Shown: positions 27,493 to 36,422 of the stretch, piece by piece | Layout: the number at the start of each line of letters is the position of its first letter | Numbering within the stretch: position 1 is the stretch's first letter | From: Candidatus Helarchaeota archaeon | Lineage (GTDB): Archaea > Asgardarchaeota > Lokiarchaeia > Helarchaeales > JABXJV01 | Length of the DNA: 62,438 nucleotides | Assembly: GCA_013375355.1 (NCBI GenBank) | Contig: JABXJV010000171.1 | Coordinates: 1-62,438, forward strand | Reading direction: 5' to 3' | The notes under the pieces: model-generated | The model's input: the letters and a program-made list of their open reading frames with translations, nothing else | What the model was told of the DNA's origin: nothing | The model's database searches: none | Made by a program: the position numbers and the translations under genes

Positions 27493-29127
27493 TCAAATTT
27501 CGTCTTCATCTTCTAATATACCTGCTTCTTCAGCAAATTTCCCATATCCCATTTTGATTAATGTTTTTGTTCTTTTATGAAGAACAAAATCGATCCAACC
27601 ATCTTCTTCGTCAGGTTCATTATAGAATATTCCAAATTGTTTTGCATAATCTGATTTAGTATCATTTAAAACTAATTTATTAACAGCATCTGTCGAAACT
27701 GCTAATTCTAAATCGGGATCGTCTGCCTTACCAGATTTAAGTGCAATTCCATTCTCCGTGCGTAATACATTGAAGCAGCATAAAGGCCTTTCCTCTTCTA
27801 AATCATCAAGTTTTACATAAATAGCAAAATCTAGAATTGAGCCAGTTACTAAATCGGAGAATATATCGGGATATTGTGCTAGAAATTTCATATATTTTTT
27901 TCCAATTTTAATCTCTGATTCAGAATCATCCATAATTTGGCTTTCCATTTCTTTCTCAATTGAGCGTAAAAGCACTTCTGATATATCTAAAATTTCTAAG
28001 TTAGCTCCATTTAGACCATCTTTTAGATTCTTTTCACAAAATGGACAAGCCGAGACAAGAATTTCAATTCCTTTCTCAATTGCCTCTTCATTACGATTTA
28101 CAGCGATTTTTTGTGCTAAATCTGGTTCTGATGATTTTACTCCTCCACCTGCTCCACAACAATGACTATAATTTCTTAAGGCATCAAGTTCAATAAAATT
28201 TGAATTCTTAATTCTTTTTAATAGACTTCTTGGAGCCTCATAAACCCCAGAATGCCTCCCTAAATGACAAGGATCGTGATAACTTATTTTTTTGTGGTGT
28301 TTCATTTTAAATTTATAAAAATTTTCGTTAAAATATTGATCTAGAAATTCAGTTAGATGATAAAATTGAATTGAGATTTTATCAAGCTCAGCATAATCTA
28401 TTTTAAAAGTCCTATAACACCCAGCACACGGGAAAATAATCTTTTTTATTTTGTTCTTTTTAAATAATTCCAAATTTTTTCTCGCAATGGTCTCAAATTC
28501 ATTTTTATACCCATATCGTTTTAAGATTGAACCACAACATGGCTCATTTTCGAGGATAGAATACTCGATCCCCAAATTATCTAAAAGTTCAATAGTAGAT
28601 AGAGCAATATTTTGTTGGCGATAAGAGGAGGTACACCCTAAAAATACTAAATATTCGGCATCTGGATTAAATTTTCGACCACTTAATATTTTTGATCTTA
28701 TTTCTTTAGGTTCGTTATAAGGATTATTATTTTGTAAAATGCTGTCTAGAATCTGTTGATGTTTTTCTATTTTCAATTCTTGATTAACGAAATCTTGTCG
28801 CAAAGCTTCCATCAATAGAGGCGTATTGATTCCCCCTTCAATTGCGAGACAAGTTTCTTTACAACTTCCACAGCCGGTACAAGTATATGCCCATTTTAAA
28901 ATTGAGTTATCAGTATCTAATTTTTCATCAATTAATTTTTTTAAAATTAAAATTCTGCCTCGTGCATCATAGGCTTCAAACCCTAATACATTTTTAACAG
29001 GACAAGGTTTTGTTACATGCCTTTTTGCAGTCGTAATTTGAGTACCTGAACTTGCACAATCACCGCATTTCCCACAAAAATCCATCATATCTTGATACTT
29101 TTTTAATTCTGAAAAAATAGCCAACAT
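27493..29127 (-). CDS. Fe-S oxidoreductase (GlcF/HdrD-like) fused to SCP2-like domain
   Basis: This 544-residue protein has two Cys clusters, the first from FCGKCGDCASSG (Cys18, 21, 24), the second CTGCGSCKETC, giving two 4Fe-4S sites. Two CCG-type domains follow, with EPCCGSILKRYG, FPCAGCYR, YHDPCHLGRHSG, SHCCGAGGG and SACPFC. This is the layout of glycolate oxidase Fe-S subunits and HdrD. From about residue 400 an SCP2-like lipid-binding module is fused on, similar to the protein at 25544. It would accept electrons from the FAD oxidase next to it. GTG 29133 is an alternative start; ATG 29127 is preferred behind AGGTG. Confidence 0.82.
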   Translation of the reverse strand: MLAIFSELKKYQDMMDFCGKCGDCASSGTQITTAKRHVTKPCPVKNVLGFEAYDARGRILILKKLIDEKLDTDNSILKWAYTCTGCGSCKETCLAIEGGINTPLLMEALRQDFVNQELKIEKHQQILDSILQNNNPYNEPKEIRSKILSGRKFNPDAEYLVFLGCTSSYRQQNIALSTIELLDNLGIEYSILENEPCCGSILKRYGYKNEFETIARKNLELFKKNKIKKIIFPCAGCYRTFKIDYAELDKISIQFYHLTEFLDQYFNENFYKFKMKHHKKISYHDPCHLGRHSGVYEAPRSLLKRIKNSNFIELDALRNYSHCCGAGGGVKSSEPDLAQKIAVNRNEEAIEKGIEILVSACPFCEKNLKDGLNGANLEILDISEVLLRSIEKEMESQIMDDSESEIKIGKKYMKFLAQYPDIFSDLVTGSILDFAIYVKLDDLEEERPLCCFNVLRTENGIALKSGKADDPDLELAVSTDAVNKLVLNDTKSDYAKQFGIFYNEPDEEDGWIDFVLHKRTKTLIKMGYGKFAEEAGILEDEDEI

Positions 29128-29140
29128 GTACACCTAGTTT

Positions 29141-30562
29141 TTATAATTCAAACACCATCGGATGCAATAGATTTTTAGGATCGAGGGCCTTTTTCAGCGT
29201 CTTTAAAAGCCCAATAAAGCTTGGATTTACTCTGTCAAGTGCATAAGGTTCCCATAATTTGCCCGTCCAATATGGCACGCCTCCAAGCTCCATTTCAATT
29301 TCTCTTAATTCTTCCCAGGCTTTATAAACTAAATCTTTCTTATTTTTATCCCCCATAAATATAGTTATCCATCCTGAAGTAAAACAGTGATCCACGCCTA
29401 ATGCGCTGATAATCCAATTAAATCCATTTTCTTTAAGTTGATACTTATTTGCCAAAGCGTGAAACTTTTCAACCAGAATTGGTAATGTAGAAATTGGTCT
29501 AATGTGACAAGTATTATACCAGAATCCTTCTTCGAAGAGAGATTGGACTAAATTAAACATATTTAACCAATGAGCTTTGGATAAAAACATTCCAATTGAT
29601 TTTCCACCGTATTTTCTTACGATTTTTTCACAAAGTTCCCTTTTTATCTTTGCTATTTCTTCATCTACTTCTTCTATAATTACAGCTAAAATACATTCAA
29701 GATTTTTAAATGTTGATCGATATGATGAAGCTAATAGAACAATTGAATTTGAATCTCCTAACATAACTGCTTCTTCGACTAAATGATTACTTTGAATTTC
29801 ATGAAATGCTTTTGTAGCTTGCTCAAGGTTTGAGAATCCAAAGTCTGCATATGCAACACCTTTTGGAACTGGAAAAATTTTTAATGTAGCCGCTGTTTTT
29901 ATTCCTAAAGTCCCATGATCTCCTAGAAATAAGCCCGTTAAATCATTAAAGGTGCAGTATCGTGCAAAATTTTCTCTCATTATTGGTGATGAATTTCTCC
30001 AATTACTTCCAGTTTTTATAATCTCACCATTAGGTAGAACAACTTCTAATCCAATTACATTATCACAAGCCCCCCCATTTGCAGAGGCTCCGCAACCTAT
30101 GGAGTTTGCACTCAATGATCCTCCAACAGTTCCTGCATTTCCACCATATGGACCTCGAAATCCCAGTTTGTAACCCTTTTCTTTTAATTTATGTATAAGC
30201 TCGGACCAAGTAATACCAGTTTGAACAGTTACCGTCATAATATCTTCATTTAATTCTAATATTTTAGTCATCTTTGTAATATCAATCATTAAAGCATTAT
30301 CTACTCTTGGAATAGTTGAACCACTAATTGAGCTTCTTCCTCCAACAGGTACAACAGGAACTTGCTTATCTGTTGCAATTTTCATAATTTTTGAAATGTG
30401 TTCGGTGGTTTCAGGACGAACTACAATTTGAGGAAGATTACCTTCAAAGGGAGAGGCATCTTCTGAATAAGAAATAAGAATAAATTTTTCAGACGAAACG
30501 TTTTCAGGTCCTAAAAAGGAGGATAATTCAGAACTTAATTCTTTATTTATTTCTAAAACCAT
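29141..30562 (-). CDS. FAD-linked oxidase (GlcD/alkyl-DHAP-synthase superfamily)
   Basis: This 473-residue protein has a PCMH FAD-binding fold (VRPETTEHISKIMKIATD, then GGRSSISGSTIPR and GTVGGSLSANSIG) and a C-terminal oxidase domain ending LDPKNLLHPMVFEL. It is a divergent homolog of the oxidase at 21743. The superfamily includes glycolate/lactate oxidases, VAO-type enzymes and alkyldihydroxyacetone phosphate synthase. It sits directly before the Fe-S/SCP2 gene, so the two probably form one oxidase complex. ATG 30562 behind GGTGG is the better start; a TTG at 30589 lengthens the frame by nine residues but overlaps the previous gene. Confidence 0.88.
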   Translation of the reverse strand: MVLEINKELSSELSSFLGPENVSSEKFILISYSEDASPFEGNLPQIVVRPETTEHISKIMKIATDKQVPVVPVGGRSSISGSTIPRVDNALMIDITKMTKILELNEDIMTVTVQTGITWSELIHKLKEKGYKLGFRGPYGGNAGTVGGSLSANSIGCGASANGGACDNVIGLEVVLPNGEIIKTGSNWRNSSPIMRENFARYCTFNDLTGLFLGDHGTLGIKTAATLKIFPVPKGVAYADFGFSNLEQATKAFHEIQSNHLVEEAVMLGDSNSIVLLASSYRSTFKNLECILAVIIEEVDEEIAKIKRELCEKIVRKYGGKSIGMFLSKAHWLNMFNLVQSLFEEGFWYNTCHIRPISTLPILVEKFHALANKYQLKENGFNWIISALGVDHCFTSGWITIFMGDKNKKDLVYKAWEELREIEMELGGVPYWTGKLWEPYALDRVNPSFIGLLKTLKKALDPKNLLHPMVFEL

Positions 30563-30579
30563 ACAAACCACCAATTTTT

Positions 30580-31851
30580 TTATGGCCAATGGGACATTTT
30601 GCCGATTTTATTCATTCCTTTAAATAATCTTTTAATTAAACCCCAATAGAAGCTTCTTTTTGAATACATAGCTTTTCCTAGCGACATATATCCCTTTAAT
30701 ATGGACGGAGGGCAACCTTTAACAAAAATTGCATCTTTTCCCCCATCTTTTAAGTTTTTCCGTTGACAATTCCCCCATAATACTAATTGTCCTTCATATT
30801 TTTCTGGTAATTCTGCTTTTCCGCTTAATAAAAATATCTTTTGTTTATATTTTTTACCAGCATCATCCCTTAAAGCCCAAACAGGTCCTAGATAATTAAG
30901 CATACAAGAGCTGCAAACATCTCCAGGATGACCAGTAAGTTGGTCAGAAGGTATTTCTAGTAAATCCATTGCTGCAGCAAATATTTCCTCATCGGGAGGG
31001 GGAATTTCAAAATTTACTTTTACATCGTCTATTTTATCCCCGATAACGTTAATTTTACTTATATCCGCAATTCCTGCCCCAATTTCCTCCCCAAGTCGGA
31101 TATGTTCCACATTCTGAGGACCTATTCCCATAATTTCAGAACAAACCGCATCGACAGTAACTGTATTTTTTCCTAATACAATACATCCAACTTCTTTCGG
31201 TTTTCCAGACTGGATAGGACCTATACCTTCTAATCCTACCGAGCCATCAACAAGAGTTAGAGTTGGTTTATTATAATTTAAAAGTATCTTAGATAATTCT
31301 GCAATACTTTTTTCCAATCCAAACCTATGGAATGATTTTTTACTATCTGCATGCAAGGTTCCTTTCAGATTTTTCATTCCTAGGCTTACTGTTGTTTCTC
31401 CATGCGTCTTAAGCATTGGCATATTAATTAATACTTCTGCATTTAGAATATACTTCGAGATTCCTATCTTCCTGTCAAAAAATTTAATGAATTCGTAGGG
31501 ATGATCTTCAAGTGCAATGATTTTAACATCGGGATCGTTAATTATTTTCTTTAATTTAATATCTTTAAAGATCTTTTTTATATTATTACCAAAAAATGCA
31601 CTTTCTGCAACTGAAATTGAACTAGGATTAAATTTTTTCAAAAATTTGATGGTATCAGCTACAAATTGGGGCTCTGTTACTACCCATTCGTTAACTTCTC
31701 GCGGTAACCTAGCATCCCAACATGCAAAATTAGGTTTCAGAACAATATTTTTGTTTTCAAGCAGGTCTGGCTCATTTAATTGGCTGAAAGCAGATTTTAG
31801 CATATCTGGAGCATCAGATCCCTTAATCAGAATGACCTCGTTCAAATCCAA
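30580..31851 (-). CDS. DUF362-family protein
   Basis: This 423-residue protein belongs to DUF362, whose founding landmarks are visible: NIVLKPNFACWD near the N-terminus, NMPMLKTHGETTVSLGMKNLKG (about residues 143-165) and VDGSVGLEGIGPIQSG. The C-terminal third adds Cys residues (CSSC, GNCQRK, GCPPSI) that could hold a cluster or zinc. DUF362 proteins are often beside Fe-S enzymes and are thought to bind a metal cofactor, but their reaction is not established. It starts the operon; the start is TTG 31851 behind GGTG. It is 18 bases from the FAD oxidase start. Confidence 0.75.
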   Translation of the reverse strand: MDLNEVILIKGSDAPDMLKSAFSQLNEPDLLENKNIVLKPNFACWDARLPREVNEWVVTEPQFVADTIKFLKKFNPSSISVAESAFFGNNIKKIFKDIKLKKIINDPDVKIIALEDHPYEFIKFFDRKIGISKYILNAEVLINMPMLKTHGETTVSLGMKNLKGTLHADSKKSFHRFGLEKSIAELSKILLNYNKPTLTLVDGSVGLEGIGPIQSGKPKEVGCIVLGKNTVTVDAVCSEIMGIGPQNVEHIRLGEEIGAGIADISKINVIGDKIDDVKVNFEIPPPDEEIFAAAMDLLEIPSDQLTGHPGDVCSSCMLNYLGPVWALRDDAGKKYKQKIFLLSGKAELPEKYEGQLVLWGNCQRKNLKDGGKDAIFVKGCPPSILKGYMSLGKAMYSKRSFYWGLIKRLFKGMNKIGKMSHWP

Positions 31852-32062
31852 GAAATAACACCATTTGATTTTGTCTTATTTTCTTCAATTTAAACGAGAG
31901 ACGGATTTAAATAGTATTTATAAATGGTAAAATAATTTATTTTGAAAGAATAATAAATTATTAAAAATAACCCTAATTAAAGAACAAAGCCTACTATTGC
32001 AGTTACATATCCATTCCCAGATTTATGGTGTCAAATCGGAATGATTAACCTTAAAAAAATAA

Positions 32063-32953
32063 TTACTTTATTTTTAAACGAATATAATCTCCAATTCGAT
32101 TGATTGCCTCTTGCCCTTCGGGTAGAAATTCAGAAAACAATTGCCAGACATGGACCATTTCTTCCCACGGATCTAAAGCGACGTCTACCCCTGCATCCTT
32201 TGCACGTTCGGCAAGTCGATTTGCATCATCTAGCAATATCTCAGATGTACCAACTTGTATAAGTATAGGAGGCAAACCAGAAAGATCTGCATATATAGGA
32301 GAAGCTAGCGGAGTCTTAGGATCTTTTTTACCCAGATATTCTTTGGCATTTAATTTGAGATCTTCGAGACGAACCATTGGATCTATATCTGCCTTAGTTC
32401 TTAAGGTTTCTCCTGTGCACCCCAAGTCAGTCCAAGGAGAAAGACATACCGCAGCTGCAGGTAATGCCTCTCCATCATCCCTTAATTTCACAAGAGTAGC
32501 TATAATCAAGCCTCCACCAGCAGAATCACCAGCGATGACAATTTTATCTGGATTGAAACCTTCCTTAAGTAACCAAAGGTATGCAAAAGTAGAATCTTCT
32601 AAAGCAGCAGGAAATGGATGCTCAGGGGCTAACCTATAGTCTATTAACAGAACTTGAGCTTCCGCTGCTTTTGAAATACGTGAAACCAATTTTCGATGTG
32701 TATTGATAGAACCCATCGTATAACCTCCACCATGAAGGTACAATATCACCCGATCAGTTTTAATTTCTGGAGCAATCACCCATTCGGCAGGGATATTTCC
32801 AACTTGTAATGGCTCACAACTAGTACCCTTTAAAATTGAAAAAACTTTTACGTTGTTTTCAAGTGATTCCCGCCGGATTTCAATAGGTTGATCTTTTAAA
32901 TCTGGAAGTGTCTTCAACATGTCAATAATTCTTGTAAACGCTTCACTTGGCAA
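32063..32953 (-). CDS. Alpha/beta hydrolase, HSL-type esterase
   Basis: This 296-residue hydrolase of the hormone-sensitive-lipase branch has HGGG in LYLHGGGYTMGS (oxyanion hole), the nucleophile Ser in GDSAGGG, the Asp of the triad in EILLDDAN and the His in MVHVWQLF. These enzymes cleave short to medium acyl esters. No signal peptide, so it is intracellular. TTG 32953 is the start, behind GAGGG at a normal spacing. No partner gene is adjacent. Confidence 0.9.
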   Translation of the reverse strand: MPSEAFTRIIDMLKTLPDLKDQPIEIRRESLENNVKVFSILKGTSCEPLQVGNIPAEWVIAPEIKTDRVILYLHGGGYTMGSINTHRKLVSRISKAAEAQVLLIDYRLAPEHPFPAALEDSTFAYLWLLKEGFNPDKIVIAGDSAGGGLIIATLVKLRDDGEALPAAAVCLSPWTDLGCTGETLRTKADIDPMVRLEDLKLNAKEYLGKKDPKTPLASPIYADLSGLPPILIQVGTSEILLDDANRLAERAKDAGVDVALDPWEEMVHVWQLFSEFLPEGQEAINRIGDYIRLKIK

Positions 32954-33162
32954 ATAAATCCCTCTCTAATCAAAATCTAACTTATAATAATATATTAATA
33001 ATTAATTATATTAATAATTAATAATTTTTACTCCTTAAAAGTTATAATCTTTTAGCCATTTAGTATATTGCAAGTAGTCATTTATAACTAAACTTTAAAA
33101 TGTGGGTTTTAATTAAAAGATAGCCTTCCATATCTAAAAAAAAGATGATGAATGATTTAGAA

Positions 33163-34659
33163 TTATAGTCTTTCCCAGATCGGCATAACTCTCTCTTCTT
33201 TTTCTTTACCAAGTATGACAGGTGTAATATTTGCCAATTCACAATAATAAATCAATGATTGAAGATAATCCCCGTGCACAGCCAATATATGATTACATGG
33301 AAAGGTAGATAAAAACTCCTCGAATTTACAGTTTAATCGAGTCCACACATGAGGCCATGTTGGATTTGTTTCTTCAGCTAATTTTTTACTTTGAGATTCA
33401 GGTAGATCCAAACTTTCGCCTAATACAATTACCATGTACAATTTATCATTATCCCATAACCCTAATCTGCAGTATGTCATTTTCCCTGGAGCTGCATCGA
33501 ATTCGACTGATGCACCACCAGCTTTGAAATACAATTCTAATGCGGGATGGAATGTGATTTTAGAAAAATTCTCTTTAGGATCAAAGCTGCGGCTCGCATA
33601 GTAACTTGAATGGTTACCAGAATTGCAGAAGTCCCAAAGGTCTAAATCAGGATGATATAGTCTAACATCCATAAATAAAGCAGGTAAACCTCCAGAAATA
33701 TATTTTAGTATTTGCATAGTTATTGCTGCATAGGCATCAGCTTCAGTAGAACATACAACGGTTTCTTTTCTTCCGTTCCAATCGTAAGGATCATTGGATA
33801 TCATTTCTGGAACATCTCCTAAGCAGACATATTCTGTTAGCTCTCTCTGACCTTTTAATCCACAAAAATCAAACCCTTTTTCCTTATTTACCATTTGCAT
33901 AGCTAGATATAATCTAATTTGGGTTTTTAGAGTGTCTGGAGTTAAAATTTTTCCGTCATATTTTAATCTTTCACCTAAAATTTCTTCGAACCATTTTAAA
34001 CCTTTTTCAACTTCAGCTTCATCAACTTCTTTCATTTTTTCCAATAGCCAAAGTTGATCTATTTGTCGCCCAGTAAGCCCAAGCGTTCTTATAGTTGGTG
34101 TAAGATGAAAATAACCTGTTTCCATGCCCATAGAATGTCCACCGTAGATACCAAATACCTCATTTTTCATAGTTGCATAAGCTTGAGCTGCTCGAATCCA
34201 AGAAAACACTCTTTCTTGTGTCTTTTTATCATCAATATCCCCTACAATTCGATGAGTTCGAATTCCAACTTGACGAAGTGCTCCATCAGTTGCAAGTAAA
34301 CCAACATTTCCAGGGAATTCACCATTGTTATTTGATAAATTTAAAATTGGCTTATCAGTTCCGACTGTTTGAATAAAAGGCCATACTAAGAATGGAAAAT
34401 TCCAGACATTATAACAAAGGATAATAATTTTAACATTAGCCCTTGTTAATTCTTCACCCACTTCCTGAGCAACTCTGACTGAAGTAATAATTTTAGACCC
34501 GATTACTACTTCAGGAGAGGTGCCATCTATATTTTTTATATTATTTTTGATTAAATCAGCCCACTCTTTTACTACATTCATATTTAATTCATTATTTGTG
34601 CGATAGACGTGCTCCCTTTCATCATTGAGCATAATTAAACCAATTGTTGACCTTCTCAT
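33163..34659 (-). CDS. L-fucose/L-arabinose isomerase-like protein
   Basis: This 498-residue protein resembles the fucose isomerase family: an N-terminal Rossmann half (TIGLIMLNDERE, IILCYNVWNFPF), the middle sequence FGIYGGHSMGMETGYFH and a C-terminal half with CSTEADAYAAITMQIL (Glu and Asp as metal ligands expected), LFMDVRLYHP and NHILAVHGDY. Family members interconvert aldoses and ketoses with a divalent metal. The sugar is not known from sequence. The start at ATG 34659 is chosen because GAAGG sits the right distance before it. It is alone, divergent from the methyltransferase gene. Confidence 0.78.
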   Translation of the reverse strand: MRRSTIGLIMLNDEREHVYRTNNELNMNVVKEWADLIKNNIKNIDGTSPEVVIGSKIITSVRVAQEVGEELTRANVKIIILCYNVWNFPFLVWPFIQTVGTDKPILNLSNNNGEFPGNVGLLATDGALRQVGIRTHRIVGDIDDKKTQERVFSWIRAAQAYATMKNEVFGIYGGHSMGMETGYFHLTPTIRTLGLTGRQIDQLWLLEKMKEVDEAEVEKGLKWFEEILGERLKYDGKILTPDTLKTQIRLYLAMQMVNKEKGFDFCGLKGQRELTEYVCLGDVPEMISNDPYDWNGRKETVVCSTEADAYAAITMQILKYISGGLPALFMDVRLYHPDLDLWDFCNSGNHSSYYASRSFDPKENFSKITFHPALELYFKAGGASVEFDAAPGKMTYCRLGLWDNDKLYMVIVLGESLDLPESQSKKLAEETNPTWPHVWTRLNCKFEEFLSTFPCNHILAVHGDYLQSLIYYCELANITPVILGKEKEERVMPIWERL

Positions 34660-34763
34660 AACCATACCTTCTTATTCTTCTTATTATTAAATTAGACTTA
34701 GTCATTAAATACAATTTTAAACTTAATTAAATATAATTTTTAATTTATTTAGGAGGATTATTA

Positions 34764-35354
34764 GTGATACACAAAGGAAAAAAGATGAAAGAACAGTTTA
34801 ATAAAGATTTTATTAGAAATTTTGATTTTTTTGGATTAGCCCCAAAGATGTTTAGCCATATTGAAAAATATTTTAATCCAAATATGCAGATTTTAGATGT
34901 AGGGACAGGACAAGGTATCGCCACAAGATTCTTAGCTTCAAAAATTAAAAATACACCTAATAGTACCGGGAAGGTTTATTCCATTGATCTTTCAGATGAA
35001 TTACAGGAAATAATTGTTGAAATCCTTGAGGAAGAACAAACTAGAAAATATGTAGAATTGATTATTGCAGATATAGAAAATAATTCATTTGAAGACTCGT
35101 TTTTTGATTTAATTATATCATTAAATAGTATGCATCATTTTTCGAACCCAATAAATGCTTTAAACCAAATGTTTAGAATTCTGAAAAATGATGGGACTCT
35201 CTGTATAATAGATTGGTCTAAAAAAGCCAGATTTTTACCTCATAAGAAAGATGATTTATTAAATTTAGAAGATTTTAAAGAATTAGTAAAATCGAAAAAA
35301 ATCATTGATGAATATTCAGAAAGATTATGGTGGTTCGTGGCACTAAAAAAATAA
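34764..35354 (+). CDS. Class I SAM-dependent methyltransferase
   Basis: This 196-residue protein has motif I ILDVGTGQGIATRFLA (about residues 45-60), an acidic motif II in VYSIDLSDE, and post-motifs IIADIENNSF and LISLNSMHHF. It would transfer a methyl from SAM to an unknown small molecule or cofactor. GTG 34764 follows a strong AGGAGG site. The C-terminus is short and lacks a recognisable substrate domain. Confidence 0.85.
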   Translation: MIHKGKKMKEQFNKDFIRNFDFFGLAPKMFSHIEKYFNPNMQILDVGTGQGIATRFLASKIKNTPNSTGKVYSIDLSDELQEIIVEILEEEQTRKYVELIIADIENNSFEDSFFDLIISLNSMHHFSNPINALNQMFRILKNDGTLCIIDWSKKARFLPHKKDDLLNLEDFKELVKSKKIIDEYSERLWWFVALKK

Positions 35355-35512
35355 TTTAACCGCGAAAAAAATTTTATATCAGGTACGGTTATTGATTAAT
35401 GATCTCTCTTTTTCATTCTAAAATATTTTTTCTTTATGTTTTTTATGTCATCAATGATTTTTTTGGTTAAAAGGTTAAAAAGGGTCTAATTTCTTGTTAG
35501 AATTAGAGAACA

Positions 35513-36379
35513 ATGAAAAATTCATATTATTCTGAAGAATTGGTAAAAAACAAAATAATAGTACCATATAGTCGACTTATTTCTACACTAAATATAGCAA
35601 ATCACAATAATTTAGAATTAAAAGATTTCATTCCATTTCAAAATAAATTTTTTCCAAAGATATTCGATAATTCCTATGATCAGAAATTATTTTTAAAATC
35701 AATGTTATTTTCAATATTTTTTACAACTTTGATGTCATTTATTTATTATTATCTAGTTTCTAACAATATTTTCAATTTACATATACGGATCTTACAATTA
35801 ATGACTATAGTACCTTTAATAAGGACTGATTTTTTCTCTTATATCACCATTCTAATACCTGTAACATTGTCTTTTAATTATTACATATTAAAAAAACATG
35901 TGAAATTTGGATATATTCTCTTTTCCATTCCATTAATGTTTATAATCATGCCAGGCATTTTAGACAACTTTTACATTTTTATTTTTAATATAGAAGTCCA
36001 AAATAGAATGGAAATCCAATTTGTATTTTTAGATAACTTAAGCATTTGGCAGTATCAATTTTTAAGCTCGGCGTATTCTCTGTTTGGCTTGCTCACTTTG
36101 AAGCATCTAAAAAAATATTGGCATTTCTTTGCAATCTCTTGCTTCGCAATTTTAATGTACTCTTCGTTAGTTATTCAATTAGGAATTCAAACATATGCAT
36201 ATAATATTTCTAACCTCTACTATTTTCCAATGTGGCTAGGAGTTGATATAGTGGATGTATCTTTTATGAACAACATTCCAATTTATCTAGGCATCAATTT
36301 CTCAATTATAGGAGTTATTATTTTACTTGCTTTCTATTTAAAAGATTCAAAGGACAAATGGTGGAACATAAGAATCTAA
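35513..36379 (+). CDS. Polytopic membrane protein, unknown (288 aa)
   Basis: I do not recognise this protein. After about 65 soluble N-terminal residues (LVKNKIIVPYSRLISTLNIA region) it has about six or seven hydrophobic helices rich in Phe, Ile and Tyr (for example MLFSIFFTTLMSFIYYYLV). It starts at ATG 35513 without a strong ribosome site. No catalytic motifs are apparent. It is convergent with the MFS gene ending at 36423. Confidence 0.6.
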   Translation: MKNSYYSEELVKNKIIVPYSRLISTLNIANHNNLELKDFIPFQNKFFPKIFDNSYDQKLFLKSMLFSIFFTTLMSFIYYYLVSNNIFNLHIRILQLMTIVPLIRTDFFSYITILIPVTLSFNYYILKKHVKFGYILFSIPLMFIIMPGILDNFYIFIFNIEVQNRMEIQFVFLDNLSIWQYQFLSSAYSLFGLLTLKHLKKYWHFFAISCFAILMYSSLVIQLGIQTYAYNISNLYYFPMWLGVDIVDVSFMNNIPIYLGINFSIIGVIILLAFYLKDSKDKWWNIRI

Positions 36380-36422
36380 AAAATAAACGCATTTGATTAC
36401 TTTTTTAAGGTGATAAAAAACC

